A stretch of 33,107 nt of DNA, taken from the NCBI GenBank assembly GCA_002505345.1, contig DAUY01000015.1, forward strand, positions 22,795 through 55,901. The letters are read 5' to 3'. This document shows, piece by piece, positions 25,252 through 32,850 of the stretch. Position 1 is the first letter of the stretch; each line of letters opens with the position of its first letter. The notes under the pieces were generated by a model. The model saw nothing but the letters and a program-made list of their open reading frames with translations. It had not been told where the DNA came from and ran no database searches. The DNA is from Methanomassiliicoccaceae archaeon UBA370 (GTDB lineage Archaea > Thermoplasmatota > Thermoplasmata > Methanomassiliicoccales > Methanomethylophilaceae). Position numbers and translations under genes: made by a program.

Positions 25252-27057
25252 TCACTGTTTATTTTCATCCTTGCTGACTGTAACTTTTTTCCTCTGGCTT
25301 CCGCCGGTCCTTTTCATCTTCTCCTGGTCTATGGCCCATTGGAAGCTCTCAAGCTCTGCAGGAGTCACAAGCACCCGTTCTCCCTTGTTGTATTTCCTGC
25401 CTATGACCCAGTTCTTGAAAGGTGCCAGGACTCTGTATTCGTCTGCGTCCATGACTATCTCCCGGATGTTTTTCACACCTTTGCGTTCGGAGTAAGTTCC
25501 GGCCGACCTGCTTATTTGGCCGTCCTTGACCTCTATAGTGCTGGTGCACACCGAGTCCAGGAAATAACGGTCGTGGGTCACAGTGATGAGGGTTCCCCCA
25601 TATTCGTTAAGCGCCGACTCCACCGCGTGCCTGGAAGGTATGTCGAGATAATTGGTCGGCTCATCTAGTACCAGAAGGTTCGTCTCCTTCAACAGAAGCA
25701 TCGCAAGTGCAACTCTGGCTCTTTGTCCCCCCGAGAGAGTTGATATGGGGCGGTCCACCTCGTCTCCCCTCAGAAGCAGACGTGCCAGCATACCACGTGC
25801 CTCGGCACGCCTGTCTGTTCCTATGGCCTGAAGTATCTGTTCCTCAGCGGTCAGACGGAGGTCGAGACCCTCGTGGTTCTGGGAATAGTACCCTATCTTT
25901 GCACCCGGCGCTATCCAAAGATCTCCTTTGCTGGGTATTTCGCCAATGAGCGCCTTGACCAAAGTGCTCTTCCCTTCTCCATTCGCACCGAAGATCCCTA
26001 TCTTCTCGCCCCTCATGATGTCCAGTTCGACATCTTTGATGATCGTTCTGCCGCCAAGGTCTACCGACAGGTTACGAGCAGTTATCACATTCTTACCCGA
26101 TTTCTGTGCCGTCTGTATCCTTACGGTGATGGACATTTCTTCTTCGGGTTTTTCCTTTGCATCCATCTTCGATATCAATTTCTCTCTTGTCTTGTGGACG
26201 GCAGAAAACCACATGTCCTTATGCATCTCTTCTGCGATCCCTTCCTGTGTCCGTTTCTGGCTGGAATACCTGCGGTACTCTTTTTCCATGCGGTCCAGGT
26301 CGATCGCCTTCTTTGTTATGAAATCAGAATAATTTCCCTTGTATTCGCGCGTCTTGCCGAAAGATATTTCGGACACGCGGGTCACGATCTTATCCAAAAA
26401 ATACCTGTCATGGCTGATCACCACAAGCGCACAGCCCGACTTCAGAAGGAAATCCTCAAGGAACTCGACCGTACCTATATCCAGGTGCGAAGTTGGCTCA
26501 TCGAGTATCAGCAGATCACATTCTTCGGCCTGGACCAGGACACGGGTCAGCATAACCTTTGTTCTTTCTCCGCCTGAAAGGGCATCCATTGTGCGGTCCA
26601 TCACATCTGCCGGAAGTCCCACTTTTCCTATGGCGGCGACAATTTTACTTTCGTCGTCCGCTGCAGAACTGTTCAGTTCAGATTCGAGCCTGGAATATTC
26701 CTCGGCGGCCGCATTCCAATCGATATCCCCGCCTGCCGCCATCTTCTGCTCTATCTCGAACATTCTGTGCCTGATCCTTTCCACATGCCCGTAAGGCCTC
26801 CCCAGGACCTCTCTGACGGTTACTTCGGAAGAAGATTCTGCAAACTGAGGCAGGTAGCCGATTTTACTTGTATTCCTTGTAATTTCGCCCGTGTCCGGCC
26901 TAATCTCGCCGAGAAGTATTCTAAGAAAGGTGCTCTTCCCTGCACCGTTGACACCGATAAGCCCTATGCTGTCCCCATCGTTTATCTGAAGGCTTACGTC
27001 TTTCAGCACTTTCACAGGACCGAAGGACTTGGTGACAGATTGCGCTTTGAGGAGCAT
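25252..27057 (-). CDS. ABC-F family ATPase
   Basis: A 601-aa soluble protein with two ABC ATPase domains and no membrane segment. The first has Walker A GVNGAGKST (about residues 35-43), signature LSGGERTK and Walker B LLILDEPTSHLD. The second has GANGEGKST, LSGGQRAR and LLVLDEPTNYLD. The linker between them is long and charged, as in ABC-F proteins that act at the ribosomal E site. About 65 residues follow the second domain, ending in a Lys-rich tail. A TATA box at 27077-27085 close to the ATG suggests a leaderless mRNA. It is divergent from mtbC. A general translation role is likely; a drug-resistance role is not indicated. Confidence 0.9.
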   Translation of the reverse strand: MLLKAQSVTKSFGPVKVLKDVSLQINDGDSIGLIGVNGAGKSTFLRILLGEIRPDTGEITRNTSKIGYLPQFAESSSEVTVREVLGRPYGHVERIRHRMFEIEQKMAAGGDIDWNAAAEEYSRLESELNSSAADDESKIVAAIGKVGLPADVMDRTMDALSGGERTKVMLTRVLVQAEECDLLILDEPTSHLDIGTVEFLEDFLLKSGCALVVISHDRYFLDKIVTRVSEISFGKTREYKGNYSDFITKKAIDLDRMEKEYRRYSSQKRTQEGIAEEMHKDMWFSAVHKTREKLISKMDAKEKPEEEMSITVRIQTAQKSGKNVITARNLSVDLGGRTIIKDVELDIMRGEKIGIFGANGEGKSTLVKALIGEIPSKGDLWIAPGAKIGYYSQNHEGLDLRLTAEEQILQAIGTDRRAEARGMLARLLLRGDEVDRPISTLSGGQRARVALAMLLLKETNLLVLDEPTNYLDIPSRHAVESALNEYGGTLITVTHDRYFLDSVCTSTIEVKDGQISRSAGTYSERKGVKNIREIVMDADEYRVLAPFKNWVIGRKYNKGERVLVTPAELESFQWAIDQEKMKRTGGSQRKKVTVSKDENKQ

Positions 27058-27076
27058 GTCTTGTCATAACAGTTCG

Positions 27077-27085
27077 ATTAATATC
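27077..27085 (-). promoter_or_regulatory. TATA box for ABC-F gene
   Basis: GATATTAAT on the minus strand, about 24 bp upstream of the ATG. Initiation would fall at the start codon, and no Shine-Dalgarno is seen. Confidence 0.45.
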
Positions 27086-27476
27086 TTTTGCCGTATCCTT
27101 TAGGAGCATCGAGTCCTTCAGGTTCCATCCGTGTCAACTTCTTGATGCGGGCTACATGCACGTGGATTCGTGCCTGAAGATAATACCGACAATTGTCCCC
27201 CGGATTTATATGTTGGATGTAACTTTCATCCATTAGTTCGACGAATGCAAAAAAAGCGACTTTTATATATCAGATACACAAGAAAACGGCGGTTTCCAAT
27301 CATTTTGCAAGTACATTTAAATATAACAATAAAAAATAAACAACGTTAATACAAGTTGTTTACACTTTTTATATTTAAATATTGTTATTTGTTCAACGAC
27401 AGGATAAAATACTACAAAGTAAATCGTCACTTCGAGCATTAGCTCGATGCGGTCTACCCGCAAAGGAGGTAAGTAA
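27086..27476 (+). promoter_or_regulatory. Long AT-rich regulatory region upstream of mtbCB
   Basis: About 390 bp without a convincing gene between the ABC-F promoter and mtbC. It holds a small inverted repeat TGGATG/CATCCA (27214-27232), a strong TATA-like TTTTATATAT (27261-27270), a repeat cluster at 27315-27393, a second TATA-like stretch at 27366-27380 and, in the probable leader, a 6-bp hairpin TCGAGC/GCTCGA (27432-27447). AAAGGAGGT at 27461-27470 is a near-perfect Shine-Dalgarno. A 34-codon ATG ORF at 27245 looks spurious. Confidence 0.6.
27337..27362. promoter_or_regulatory. Candidate operator: 8-bp inverted repeat upstream of the mtbC TATA box
   Basis: TAAACAAC and GTTGTTTA form perfect 8-bp arms separated by 10 bp, immediately upstream of the TATA-like stretch at 27366-27380. 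A wider pair, ATAACAAT (27323-27330) and ATTGTTAT (27381-27388), flanks it, and both are joined to a copy of ATTTAAAT. This looks like a protein-binding site for methylamine control, but the regulator is unknown. Confidence 0.45.
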
Positions 27477-27512
27477 ATGACAAGCAAGACGGTATCGGAG
27501 GAATCGCTTTGA
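27477..27512 (+). CDS. Possible 11-codon leader peptide before mtbC
   Basis: An ATG with the best Shine-Dalgarno of the operon (AAAGGAGGT, spacing about 7) opens an ORF of 11 codons (MTSKTVSEESL) that ends in TGA. Its stop overlaps the TTG start of mtbC (TTGA). It is out of frame with mtbC. Either it is a translated leader coupled to mtbC, or ATG is the true mtbC start and one base is missing from the T run near 27508-27510, or the frames are joined by ribosomal slippage. The sequence alone does not decide. Confidence 0.4.
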   Translation: MTSKTVSEESL

Positions 27513-28153
27513 GTGATTTTGCCAATGAGAGGAAAGCCATCGCGGCCGCGATGGTAGCGTACAAAGTCCCCGGCATACAGAAAGCCGCCGCGGACGCTAA
27601 AACAGCCGGAATGGAGGCCACGGACATCATCGAGGCCATGGGCGCCGGGATGAGCGAGGTAGGGGTCCTCTTCGAGAGAGGGAAGCTGTTCCTCCCCCAC
27701 GTCCTGAGCGCGGCGAACGGCATGTCCGCCGCCGTCAAGGCGCTCGAGGGCGACCTGCCCAAGGAGCAGATAGGTGTCAAGCTGGCGAAGGTATGCATGG
27801 GGACCGTGGAAGGCGATGTGCACGACATCGGCAAATCGATCTGCTCCACGATGCTCCAGTGCGGAGGCTTCGACGTGGTCGACCTGGGAAGGGACGTCCC
27901 TTCCAAGGACTTCATCGCCCAGGTCAAGGACAACGGATGCACCATGATGGGGCTTTCCGCCCTGATGACAACGACGATGACCGTCCAGAGGGACATCATC
28001 GGGATGCTGAAGGACGCCGGCCTCAGAGACAAGGTGAAGGTCATGGTGGGCGGAGCCCCCGTGACCCAGACCTGGGCCGACAAGATCGGTGCGGACTGCT
28101 ACAGCGAGTCCGCATCCGAGCAGGTCGGAAAGGCTAAAGAACTATTGGGGTGA
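27509..28153 (+). CDS. mtbC: Dimethylamine corrinoid protein
   Basis: Carries the methyl group from dimethylamine between MtbB and the CoM methyltransferase MtbA. The 214-aa protein has the helical cap domain (about residues 5-85, with VGVLFERGKLFLPHV) and a Rossmann-like B12 domain. In DVHDIGK (103-109), His105 is the expected lower cobalt ligand, and GGAPVT lies near the C-terminus. The TTG start at 27509 has GGAGG seven bases upstream and overlaps the stop of the leader ORF. Six bases separate it from mtbB, so mtbCB is one operon. Assignment to dimethylamine rather than mono- or trimethylamine rests on the linked mtbB. Confidence 0.92.
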   Translation: MSDFANERKAIAAAMVAYKVPGIQKAAADAKTAGMEATDIIEAMGAGMSEVGVLFERGKLFLPHVLSAANGMSAAVKALEGDLPKEQIGVKLAKVCMGTVEGDVHDIGKSICSTMLQCGGFDVVDLGRDVPSKDFIAQVKDNGCTMMGLSALMTTTMTVQRDIIGMLKDAGLRDKVKVMVGGAPVTQTWADKIGADCYSESASEQVGKAKELLG

Positions 28154-28159
28154 ACGCAT

Positions 28160-29566
28160 ATGGTTGAATTTTGCACACGCAGGGGAGACGGAGCGACTCT
28201 GTACCTCTCCAAAGAAAAAATAAGGCAGGACATCGCAGACGGTGCGGCAGATGCTGCCGACATGGGCGGAGTAAAGTCAATCTCGTCCGACGAGATGGAG
28301 CACATCCTAGAGATTATATGCTCAAAGGACAGGGTTGTGGGAGTACAGCGCGGAAAAGAGGTCGTCCTTTCATACGACATCGGACAGCTGGACATGACCG
28401 GAGACAATGGTAACAGCGGAGGCGGAGTTCCCGCGAGCAGGCTCAACGGAGCCCTTGTCCACGAGCGCACCCTCTGTGCGGACACTTTCGAGCTCGCCCA
28501 CTCCGACTACAGCATAAAGCCCGCCAAGCCGGTCATCGCGAACGAGATGAACGACATGGAGGTAATCCAGAACAACATCATCATCCCGTACTTCTATGGA
28601 GCTATGCCCAACATGGGACTCTATTACAGCCCCGATGGACCATTCGGAAACCCCGCGGACCTGATGAGGGAGTTCAAGATAGAAGAGGCACAGCAGCAGG
28701 CCGAGGCAGCTTCCAAGCACCTTGCCAGGGATATCGCATATGTGTCGACCAAGATATACAGCGCCGGTTCCGATGGTTTCAACTTCGACACCACCGGTTC
28801 CGCCGGTGATGCGGACTTCGTTGGAACACTCCACGGAGTGGAGCAGCTGAGAAAAGAGTGCCCCGACGCCAACATAATGGTCGGTATGGCCGGAGAGAAC
28901 GTCATGGGTATCCACGGAGAGATCGAATACAACGGCCAGGTCGTTGCGGGAATGTTCCCTCACCAGCAGGTAAAGCTCGCTGAGAAGGCTGGCGCAGACG
29001 TCTTCGGACCGGTTTCGAACACGAACACCGGAAAGAGCCTCGCGTGGAACCTCGCTCGTGCGGTCACCTTTGTGAAGGCATGCAGTGAAACCTCCAAGCT
29101 CCCCGTCCATGTCAACATGGGCATGGGAGTAGGCGGAATCCCGATGTCGGAGACCCCGCCCATGGATGCGGTCACCCGCTGCAGCAAGGCTATGGTCGAA
29201 GTTGCGAAAGTCGACGGAATATAGGTAGGCGTCGGCGACCCCGCCGGCATGGCTATTGCCCACTTCGTCGCCTCCGGAATGGGAGGGATCAGGACTGCAG
29301 GGGATCTTGTCGCAAGGATGGAGTTCACCAAGCGCATGAAGGTCGACAAGGCGAAGGAGTACGTGGCTAAGAAGCTCGGAGTTACATCTTTCGATCTGTC
29401 CGATGAGTATGTGTTCAGGGACCTCAGAGAGGAGAGGGGCCTCGGTGTAATAACCGGAGTTCCGAAGACGCCTAAGGGAATCGCGGCCAAGATGAATATC
29501 GAGGACCTCCTCGGTATAAAGATCAACAGCTGCGAGAGATTCAGGCAGTATCGCGCGAAGAGGTAA
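28160..29566 (+). CDS. mtbB: Dimethylamine:corrinoid methyltransferase with in-frame UAG (pyrrolysine)
   Basis: Transfers a methyl group from dimethylamine to the Co(I) corrinoid of MtbC. The reading frame runs from the ATG at 28160 to UAA at 29564-29566, 468 residues including one at UAG (29222-29224), codon 355. Known MtbB is about 467 aa with pyrrolysine near residue 356, an excellent match. Upstream of the UAG the sequence reads TRCSKAMVEVAKVDGI, and downstream VGVGDPAGMAIAHFVASGMGG continues the family sequence without a break, so the codon is read through. The frame has no other interruption. A terminator follows at 29581. The pyl genes needed to insert pyrrolysine are not in the window. 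Confidence 0.96.
29222..29224 (+). other. In-frame UAG codon, pyrrolysine site of mtbB
   Basis: A single TAG interrupts mtbB at codon 355 in the catalytic barrel. Downstream homology continues in the same frame for 113 codons. In this family UAG is decoded as pyrrolysine, whose imine activates the methylamine. Confidence 0.95.
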
Positions 29567-29580
29567 ACATAAACCATAAA

Positions 29581-29613
29581 GTCCGGGCTCACGCCCGGAC
29601 AAAATATTATTTT
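29581..29613 (+). terminator. Stem-loop terminator after mtbB
   Basis: GTCCGGGC and GCCCGGAC form a perfect 8-bp stem with a TCAC loop at 29581-29600, followed by an A/T-rich tract. It separates mtbCB from the permease genes and may let only part of transcription pass. Confidence 0.7.
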
Positions 29614-29638
29614 TAAAACGGGAAACGGAGGTTCAAAA

Positions 29639-29716
29639 ATGTCAGTTCTAGCGGATGCTATGAGCTGTGTTTTTGAAACGGGGGGTAGAGATATTGGAAG
29701 CAAACGCAAATTATGA
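29639..29716 (+). CDS. Possible 25-codon leader ORF overlapping the permease start
   Basis: An ATG preceded by ACGGAGGT at good spacing opens a 25-codon ORF (starting MSVLADAMSCVFETGG) that ends in TGA at 29714-29716. The permease frame, +1 relative to it, begins inside this ORF. A run of six G at about 29680-29685 lies in the overlap; removing one G would fuse the ORF to the permease. So it is a leader peptide, a frameshifted permease N-terminus, or an assembly error. Confidence 0.4.
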   Translation: MSVLADAMSCVFETGGRDIGSKRKL

Positions 29717-30797
29717 TGATACAAAAGCCAGCATGGTAGAAAAGATAAATGCTAGGCGCAAGCTAGACAACAAGAGGAGAGTACTATTCGGTTACGCGAT
29801 GGCGCTTTTCTGTGCAGTGCTCTGGGGACTTTGGTATATCCCAGGGGACATGGTATGGTATTTGGACCCGTTCGTCACGATGCAGGCCGAAATCACTGCA
29901 ATGACCGGGAGCGAGACGACATCTTTCATGGTCTTCGCGGTCATGATCACAGGAATCAACGCACTGCTGATAGTTTTGACACTATGCATCTGGAATCTGT
30001 TTATGGGTAAGTTCAGTGAGATGAAAAGGACCTTCAAGGAAGTCAAGGCTGCCGACAAATGGTATTTCCTTGCCGCAGCATGCGGTGCGACCGCGGTCCT
30101 GGGAAGTTTCATGGCAATGGGATTCATAGGGGCGGCCTTCGCCGCAGTTACAGCCCTGATGTACCCCGTCGTGGGATCGATAGTATCCAGGACATGGCTG
30201 GGCCAGAAGATATCCAGGCGTGCAATGATGGGAATCATCGTCATAGTCCTCGGAGGCATAACCGCTTATGTCTCGGGCTTCATCGATGAAGTGTCCTCGG
30301 GTAACATACCGGTATGGGGATTCATAGGAGGAATAATGGCAGCCGTCGGATGGGGATTCGAGGGATGCTTCGCAGGAAAGGCTCTGGATGTTTCCGAGCC
30401 TGATGTCGGTCTCCACATGAGATTCATTTTCGAGACCCTCATTTGGTGGGTAATTGTAATACCGATCCTTGCTATCGCAGGGTTCCCGATGTTCGATTAC
30501 CTCGGAATGATCTTCGAGCCCACAATGTTGACGGTCCTCATAATGCTGGGTCTGACATTCGGTTTCTGCTACGTCGCCTGGTACAAGTCGTTCCCGCTCA
30601 TAGGTGTCGGTCGTGGACAGGCGGTCGGAAGCGTTTATGCTATAATGGCCGTCGTGTTCATTTACATGTTCACGGGAGCCAACCCCGGATGGCTGCTGGT
30701 ACTCGGAGCAGTCATTTGTGTCATCGGAGGAGGATTGATGGCATCTGAAGGGTCCGAAGAGATATCCAGTCTTCGTGAGACGGGGGCGGTAGAATGA
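29667..30797 (+). CDS. DMT-superfamily permease, probable methylamine transporter
   Basis: A polytopic membrane protein of the drug/metabolite transporter (EamA) fold with about ten helices. From GYAMALFCAVLWGLWYIPGD near residue 43 to the end it is continuous: two five-helix halves with MYPVVGSIVSRTWLGQKI and VGRGQAVGSVYAIMAVVF segments typical of the fold. In Methanosarcina, permeases of this kind (MttP) are encoded beside methylamine methyltransferase genes, so methylamine uptake is likely but inferred. The start is uncertain: GTG 29667, TTG 29694 and ATG 29733 are possible, none with a strong Shine-Dalgarno, while the strong one serves the out-of-frame ATG at 29639. The stop overlaps the next gene as ATGA. 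Confidence 0.82.
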   Translation: MFLKRGVEILEANANYDDTKASMVEKINARRKLDNKRRVLFGYAMALFCAVLWGLWYIPGDMVWYLDPFVTMQAEITAMTGSETTSFMVFAVMITGINALLIVLTLCIWNLFMGKFSEMKRTFKEVKAADKWYFLAAACGATAVLGSFMAMGFIGAAFAAVTALMYPVVGSIVSRTWLGQKISRRAMMGIIVIVLGGITAYVSGFIDEVSSGNIPVWGFIGGIMAAVGWGFEGCFAGKALDVSEPDVGLHMRFIFETLIWWVIVIPILAIAGFPMFDYLGMIFEPTMLTVLIMLGLTFGFCYVAWYKSFPLIGVGRGQAVGSVYAIMAVVFIYMFTGANPGWLLVLGAVICVIGGGLMASEGSEEISSLRETGAVE

Positions 30798-31099
30798 TGG
30801 AGGGACGCCCTGTAAAATTCCGCCTGCTCGAGATCTTCGCAGAAAAGGGACATCTTTGGAACTATGAGATAACCGATATCATGGCTAATGAGTACAAGGA
30901 CAGGAAAAGCAAATATGGACAGCAGGCCACGAACTGGGACCTCATCGAGCTCGCAGCTTCAGGTTTCATCAAAGAGACCGACGCATCTATCGATGAGAAC
31001 AAGAGAAACGGCAACCTCCTTATCGAGTATGGGCTCACGTCCATCGGAAGGGGCGAGCTTGAACGCCTGAAGAACACCATCAGCCCAAGAGGTGAGTGA
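30794..31099 (+). CDS. Winged-helix-like 101-aa protein, function unknown
   Basis: I do not recognise this protein as a named family. The 101-aa soluble, charged sequence reads like a winged-helix fold: helix KFRLLEIFAEKG, helix WNYEITDIMANEY, a putative recognition helix near NWDLIELAASGF, and a wing-like LLIEYGLTSIGRGELERL. The ATG overlaps the permease stop (ATGA), so the two are translationally coupled. It could be a regulator of the methylamine genes or a cytosolic partner of the permease. No catalytic or metal-binding residues are evident. Confidence 0.6.
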   Translation: MMEGRPVKFRLLEIFAEKGHLWNYEITDIMANEYKDRKSKYGQQATNWDLIELAASGFIKETDASIDENKRNGNLLIEYGLTSIGRGELERLKNTISPRGE

Positions 31100-31100
31100 A

Positions 31101-31259
31101 ATGTGGACAGACCAAGTTAACTTGGCCGATAACTGGAGAATAGCCGTCGAGTACTGCGCCGGCGGGCTTCCCGGTTCGGAATATCTGTGGATGGCGGCAA
31201 TACTCGTTTCATCGGTTGCGGCCTTGCTGGTATCCAGATGGATGGTCAGCAAGTTCTGA
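31101..31259 (+). CDS. 52-aa single-span membrane protein
   Basis: A small ORF, one base after the preceding stop, with GAGGTGA as Shine-Dalgarno overlapping that stop. The protein has an acidic N-terminal half (MWTDQVNLADNWRIAVEY), one hydrophobic helix at about residues 27-46 and a basic end (RWMVSKF). The topology is probably N-out, C-in by the positive-inside rule. Its coupling to the permease and winged-helix gene suggests it is a small accessory subunit of the transporter. No homologue is known to me. Confidence 0.6.
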   Translation: MWTDQVNLADNWRIAVEYCAGGLPGSEYLWMAAILVSSVAALLVSRWMVSKF

Positions 31260-31266
31260 TTTGATA

Positions 31267-31349
31267 AAACCGTTTGGCCACTGACTGTAAACCTCTTACC
31301 AAACAATTTACGGTTTGCAAAAACCAGCAAAGTCCTGCATAACGCAGGA
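31267..31349 (+). promoter_or_regulatory. Structured leader region before the APC permease
   Basis: Nested inverted repeats occur here: AAACCGT (31267-31273) with ACGGTTT (31310-31316), and TTTGG (31273-31277) with CCAAA (31299-31303). A separate perfect hairpin TCCTGC/GCAGGA lies at 31333-31349. They could be an RNA structure or operator sites. No clear TATA box was found, so transcription may continue from the preceding genes. Confidence 0.4.
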
Positions 31350-31371
31350 ATAAAATATATGGGGGGATAAA

Positions 31372-32796
31372 ATGACAGAAACATCGCACCTTCAGAGGAC
31401 CATTGACTGGAAGCAAGGTATGCTCATAGCGTTGGGCGTACCTATTCTCATTTTGCCGTCAATCGGTTACTCTGCAGGATATTTGTGGGGATTTTCCATA
31501 GTAATGTGGATATTGTCCGTTCTTCAGGGATTTGTTCAGAACGCTGCGTTTGGCGAGATGACTACAACTTTCTCCGACGCTACCGGCCTTCCGGGATGTG
31601 CGCAAAAGGTGTTCTCTAAGAAAGGAGATTCAAAATCCAAATACGATCGCGGTAAATTCATCGGTGCATTCTGTGCTTGGTGTTATTGGTTCGCATGGTG
31701 CCCGGTAGTTGCGATATTCACACTGACGATTGGTACATATGTGAGGGGATTCATTCCAGATCTGGCCGATGCTGGAGTATGGCTTGATCTTCTAATCGGT
31801 CTTGTAATCGTCGTAGGGATGATAATCATAGGTGCCCGTGGACTCACAGGTGGGTCGGTCACGGCCCTTATATTAGCACTTGTATCCTTGGTACCTCTGA
31901 TTATAATCCTTGTAGCTCCCTTCTTCACGGGAGATTTCACAACAGCAAACATAACAGGTAACTGGTTACCCTTTGACTGGAGCTGGGGTTCTGGTGACAT
32001 TGTTATATTCCTCGGGATAATGGCTATGGCACAATGGAGTGCCTGCGCATGGGAAACAGCTGCGGTCTATGGTCCTGAATACAAGAAACCCAAGTCGGAC
32101 GTACCCAAAGCGCTCTTCTCCTGTGGAATAATCTGTCTCATGCTCTACGCATTGACCCAGATGTCTGTGGTCGGAACTCTTGGAATCGATGGGATTGCAA
32201 ACGCACCGATAGATCCGCTGAACCCGATGTCTCAGATTATCTTCGGCGATGCGGGACAGATTGTTGCGATGATAATGTTGATATGCGCGATGCTTATGAT
32301 CATCCAAACCGGTTTCCTCGGTTCCTCCAGGACGCTGTACTCCATGAGCCTTGAGGGCAATATGCCTAATTGGTTCGCGAAGACCAACGCACGCGGAAAT
32401 CCCATCAACGCTATGATATTCGTGAGCGTGTTCAACTTGGCGCTTGTGCTAGTGCAGAACCCAGTGGCGGTTTTGGCTGCATCGTCGATGGGATATACAC
32501 TGGCGGTCGGTATCGCACTTGCAGCGTACTATAAGTCCAAGACGGTGGAGCCCTTCAAAAGCATGGAAAGGCCGTTTGGTCTGCCCGGATGGTACCGGTA
32601 TGTGGCTCTGATAATGGTTGTCTATGAGATCGGTGTTCTGCTCCCGTGCCTGGCATATTTGAATTACGTGGACTACGATGCAATTTCCGTGATTCTCGGA
32701 GTTGTAATACTGACGGTATTCGTACCTATTTGGATGGTTACACAAAAATATCACAAAGAAAACAGGTCGCAAGAAGAGCCAATTTCGCAAGCTTAA
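31372..32796 (+). CDS. APC-superfamily permease, possible methylamine or amino acid transporter
   Basis: A 474-aa membrane protein with about 12 helices of the amino acid-polyamine-organocation type. The first helix region (GMLIALGVPILILPSIGYSAG) and QWSACAWETAAVYGPEYKKP near helix 6 show the family pattern, and FLGSSRTLYSMSLEGNMPNWF is the conserved loop near helix 8. The ATG has GGGGGGATAA directly upstream. Methanosarcina species have APC-type permeases (MtmP) with monomethylamine methyltransferases, so import of a methylamine is plausible from context only. Codon choice looks more AT-rich than mtbB. It ends in a terminator at 32811. Confidence 0.82.
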   Translation: MTETSHLQRTIDWKQGMLIALGVPILILPSIGYSAGYLWGFSIVMWILSVLQGFVQNAAFGEMTTTFSDATGLPGCAQKVFSKKGDSKSKYDRGKFIGAFCAWCYWFAWCPVVAIFTLTIGTYVRGFIPDLADAGVWLDLLIGLVIVVGMIIIGARGLTGGSVTALILALVSLVPLIIILVAPFFTGDFTTANITGNWLPFDWSWGSGDIVIFLGIMAMAQWSACAWETAAVYGPEYKKPKSDVPKALFSCGIICLMLYALTQMSVVGTLGIDGIANAPIDPLNPMSQIIFGDAGQIVAMIMLICAMLMIIQTGFLGSSRTLYSMSLEGNMPNWFAKTNARGNPINAMIFVSVFNLALVLVQNPVAVLAASSMGYTLAVGIALAAYYKSKTVEPFKSMERPFGLPGWYRYVALIMVVYEIGVLLPCLAYLNYVDYDAISVILGVVILTVFVPIWMVTQKYHKENRSQEEPISQA

Positions 32797-32810
32797 GAAT
32801 AAAACCTCAC

Positions 32811-32840
32811 GGGGCGCATGCCCCAATTTTAATTTTTTTT
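32811..32840 (+). terminator. Stem-loop and T-run terminator after APC permease
   Basis: GGGGC and GCCCC form a 5-bp GC stem around a four-base loop, followed by AATTTTAA and a run of eight T. A typical intrinsic-type terminator. Confidence 0.75.
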
Positions 32841-32850
32841 CAAAATAAAA

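Noticed and set aside
27245..27349. A 34-codon ORF in the mtbC upstream region
   Set aside because: It has no Shine-Dalgarno, is very basic and spans TATA-like elements, so it is probably non-coding.
28370..29602. A 410-codon open frame on the minus strand opposite mtbB
   Set aside because: It is antisense to the well-supported mtbB sequence and has no recognisable protein features.
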